Shown piece by piece: positions 15,052-16,871 of a stretch of DNA of 16,871 nt. The notes below the pieces were generated by a model, which made no database searches, had not been told where the DNA came from, and saw only the letters and a list, made by a program, of their open reading frames with translations. Origin of the DNA: Thiobacillus sp. (GTDB lineage Bacteria > Pseudomonadota > Gammaproteobacteria > Burkholderiales > Thiobacillaceae); the NCBI GenBank assembly GCA_020216925.1, contig JAIWOL010000156.1:1-16871 (forward strand), given 5' to 3'. The translations under genes were made by a program, and so were the position numbers. Positions within the stretch are counted from its first letter, which is position 1; every line of letters starts with the position of its first letter.

Positions 15052-15420
15052 ATGCTACGCACACTCACTCTCGCTGCCAGCCTGCTCGCGACATCTGGCG
15101 CGGCACTGGCCTACGATGATTACGCTTACCGCCACGGCCGCGTGGTCTCGGTGCAGCCCAATGTCATCATCTCGTTCGGCACCCGCCACCACGATGGCTT
15201 CCGCATCCTGTACGAAAGCGGGGGACACCGCTACTGGACGCACAGCTATCACCGTCCTGGCCCGGTAATCGTATTGCCGCCCCGTCACATCACGCATATC
15301 CATCACTCGCGCCATCACGGCTGGGATGATCGTCGCGACTGGCGCGACGACCGGCGAGACTGGCGGCATGACAGGCAGCACGACTGGCGTGACCATCATC
15401 GCCACGGCCGCCACGATTGA
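15052..15420 (+). CDS. Small exported His/Asp/Arg/Trp-rich protein, unknown function
   Basis: The 122-aa product has a signal peptide (1-19, LTLAASLLATSGAALA) and an AGGAG seven bases before its ATG. A short folded-looking part (VVSVQPNVIISFGTRHHDGFRILYESGGHRYWTHSY, about 30-66, given here only as its span) precedes PGPVIVLPPRHITHIHH. The last 35 residues repeat the units DDRRDWR and HDWRDHH, rich in His, Asp, Arg and Trp. Such tails could bind metal ions or nucleic acid, though that is inference. The gene lies 26 bases after the glycine-zipper gene and ends 3 bases before the stop of converging pbpC. It shares with the first gene of the group a signal peptide and a charged repetitive tail, but not a clear sequence homology. 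Confidence 0.78.
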   Translation: MLRTLTLAASLLATSGAALAYDDYAYRHGRVVSVQPNVIISFGTRHHDGFRILYESGGHRYWTHSYHRPGPVIVLPPRHITHIHHSRHHGWDDRRDWRDDRRDWRHDRQHDWRDHHRHGRHD

Positions 15421-15423
15421 ACC

Positions 15424-16871
15424 TTACCCGCCGCCAGCCCGGGCTGCGGGGGTTTTCGTGCGCATTTGCCCCCGCACCTGAAAGCGCACGCTGTCGAGCA
15501 CCCTGCCATCCTCATCGCCACGGAGTTGCAGCACATGCGGCCCGGCCACGGGCGCCCAGGGTATGGGTTGACTTGCCGCGCCGAGTCGCTGGCCATCGAT
15601 AAAGAATGCCGCGCGCTCCCCCGCGGTGGCTTCGAGGTAGATGCGCTGCATGGCAAACGGAATGTCCGGATCGAGCGCGAGGATGGCACCGTCGCCCGGA
15701 TAGGCGATGCGCGGCTCCGCCGAAGGCACGCCGCGGCGCGATGGCGCGCTGCCGGCAAGAAACCATTCATCGTCCTTGCGCGCCAGCCCGGACGGCGACA
15801 TCGGCGGGCCTGCGTTGGCAGGCGGCAGCATCAGCATCACGTCCAGCCAGACGGGCGCAGCGCCCGTCACGCCTGACACGCCGCGCATCGGGCGGCCATC
15901 GAAGTTGCCCACCCACACTCCAACCGTGACGCGGCGCGAAAACCCCACGCACCAGTTATCGCGCATGTCCTTGCTGGTGCCGGTTTTCACGGCACTCCAG
16001 AACGGCGTGGCAAGCGGGTTTTCCAGACCGAAGCTAAGGCTGCGCGCGCCACGGTCGGCGAGGATGTCGGAGACGACAAAGGCCGCAGCCGGGTCGATGA
16101 CGCGCCTCGCGGTCGCGGCGCGCTGCGGCCGCGCATGCGCCTCTTCGGCCCGTCCGCCATTGGCCAGCGTGCGATAGGCATTGGTCAGCGACCACAGATC
16201 GACCTCGGGCGAGCCCAGCGCCAGCGCGTAGCCGTAGAAATCGGCTTCCTGCGCAAGCGGCAGGCCCAGCGCGCGCAGCCTGTCGTGAAAAGAATCGAGC
16301 CCGACCAGCAGCAGCGCGCGCACGGCCGGCACATTCAAACTGCCCGCCAGCGCGGTGCGCACGGAAACGCGCCCGCGAAAACGGCGGTCGTAGTTCTGCG
16401 GCACGTATTGGCCAGACGGCGTGGCAATGGCGACGGCACTGTCGTCGAGTTGCGACGCCGCCGTGAGAATGCCCTGTTCGATGGCCTGCGCATACAGAAA
16501 AGGCTTGAGCGTGGAACCGGCCTGGCGCAGCGCGCGCACGCCGTCGACGAACTGCTGGCGCGCGCCGTGCCGGCTGCCGACATAGGCGAGCACGTCGCCG
16601 CTGGCGTTGTCGAGCACCAGTACCGCGCCGTCCTCCACGTCTTCGGCCTGCAGCGTCGCAAGCTGCGAAGCGAGCGCGGCCTGCACGCGCCGCTGCAAGC
16701 CTGCGTCGAGCGTGGTGCGCACACGGTCGCCCGGCTTGAGCGCCAGGCGCGCGGCCAGATGCGGGGCTTCGTCGATCATGCGGGTGCGCGCCAGGCGTCC
16801 GGCAAATACGGCCTGCGCGAGGCGCGCCAGGCGCGCACAGTCAGCCGCTGCCAGCCGCGCCCCGCGGCAGG
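15424..16871 (-). CDS. pbpC: Penicillin-binding protein 1C, C-terminal part (5' truncated)
   Basis: PbpC is a class A peptidoglycan synthase of the inner membrane facing the periplasm. The frame is open from base 16869 to the TAA at 15426-15424, about 481 residues of an expected 700-800; the glycosyltransferase domain and membrane anchor lie beyond the window. Present are the transpeptidase motifs STLK (near 16515-16504), SLN in AGSLNVPAVRA and KTGTSK, plus LGSPEVDLWSLTNAYRTLANGG. The last 90 residues form the C-terminal domain typical of PbpC (IAYPGDGAILALDPDIP, AFFIDGQRL, GPHVLQLRG). An internal ATG (16779) is not the start, because homology continues upstream. It converges on the exported-protein genes with a 3-base gap. 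Confidence 0.94.
   Translation of the reverse strand, partial: CRGARLAAADCARLARLAQAVFAGRLARTRMIDEAPHLAARLALKPGDRVRTTLDAGLQRRVQAALASQLATLQAEDVEDGAVLVLDNASGDVLAYVGSRHGARQQFVDGVRALRQAGSTLKPFLYAQAIEQGILTAASQLDDSAVAIATPSGQYVPQNYDRRFRGRVSVRTALAGSLNVPAVRALLLVGLDSFHDRLRALGLPLAQEADFYGYALALGSPEVDLWSLTNAYRTLANGGRAEEAHARPQRAATARRVIDPAAAFVVSDILADRGARSLSFGLENPLATPFWSAVKTGTSKDMRDNWCVGFSRRVTVGVWVGNFDGRPMRGVSGVTGAAPVWLDVMLMLPPANAGPPMSPSGLARKDDEWFLAGSAPSRRGVPSAEPRIAYPGDGAILALDPDIPFAMQRIYLEATAGERAAFFIDGQRLGAASQPIPWAPVAGPHVLQLRGDEDGRVLDSVRFQVRGQMRTKTPAARAGGG
15427..15456 (+). terminator. Possible intrinsic terminator after the exported-protein genes
   Basis: CCCGC (15427-15431) can pair with GCGGG (15446-15450), with an inner CAGC/GCTG pairing inside the palindrome CAGCCCGGGCTG, followed by GGTTTT (15451-15456). 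The stem is interrupted and the T-run is only four long. It overlaps the last codons of pbpC on the other strand. Confidence 0.45.

Noticed and set aside
14069..15064. 331-codon - strand frame opposite the exported-protein genes
   Set aside because: Its Val/Ala/Ile-rich product is the reverse reading of Asp, His and Arg codons. The + strand frames have signal peptides and ribosome sites, and this one does not.

Overview
The window is a high-GC, gene-dense piece of a Gram-negative chromosome. The protein sequences and gene order (lptD-surA-pdxA-ksgA facing glyQ-glyS-gmhB-plsC-ygjP-gloA) point to a betaproteobacterium, probably of the Nitrosomonadales/Thiobacillus type; this placement is inference from memory, since no search could be run. 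There are no rRNA or tRNA genes, insertion sequences, integrases or CRISPR arrays. Nearly every gene overlaps or abuts its neighbour.

Region 1 (1-3946, + strand) is an envelope-assembly and housekeeping run. It holds the 3' end of lptD (LPS insertion into the outer membrane), surA (periplasmic chaperone for outer-membrane proteins), pdxA (pyridoxal phosphate synthesis) and ksgA/rsmA (16S rRNA dimethylation). lptD-surA-pdxA are overlapped and likely coupled. A 151-bp gap before ksgA carries two tandem 39-bp repeat units containing a hairpin.

Region 2 (3957-11385, - strand), read right to left, is yheS (ABC-F ATPase), glyQ and glyS (tetrameric glycyl-tRNA synthetase), gmhB (heptose bisphosphate phosphatase for LPS core), plsC (phosphatidic acid synthesis), ygjP-like metallopeptidase and gloA (glyoxalase I). 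glyQ through gloA look like one operon, with ATGA overlaps or gaps of about 10 bp. It converges on ksgA through an inverted repeat that contains both stop codons.

Region 3 (11386-12006, + strand) is the least ordinary part. A well-formed sigma-54 type -24/-12 element (TGGCAC-N5-TTGCAA) stands 37 bp before two overlapping small genes of 50 and 70 codons. The two products are paralogues: 15 of 23 ungapped core positions are identical, and several of the shared residues use different codons, as expected of selection on the protein. I do not recognise the family.

Region 4 (12003-15420) is an OmpR/EnvZ-type two-component system (- strand), divergent from three consecutive genes for small exported proteins (+ strand): an Asp/Arg-rich protein, a glycine-zipper protein and a His/Asp/Arg/Trp-rich protein. 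The shared intergenic region has a tandem GTTACA box with a 10-bp period, the form expected for an OmpR-family regulator.

Region 5 (15424-16871, - strand) is the 3' two thirds of pbpC, a class A penicillin-binding protein (peptidoglycan glycosyltransferase/transpeptidase), cut by the window edge.

The recurring theme is the cell envelope: LPS transport and core sugar, outer-membrane protein folding, phospholipid, peptidoglycan, an OmpR-type regulator and exported small proteins.
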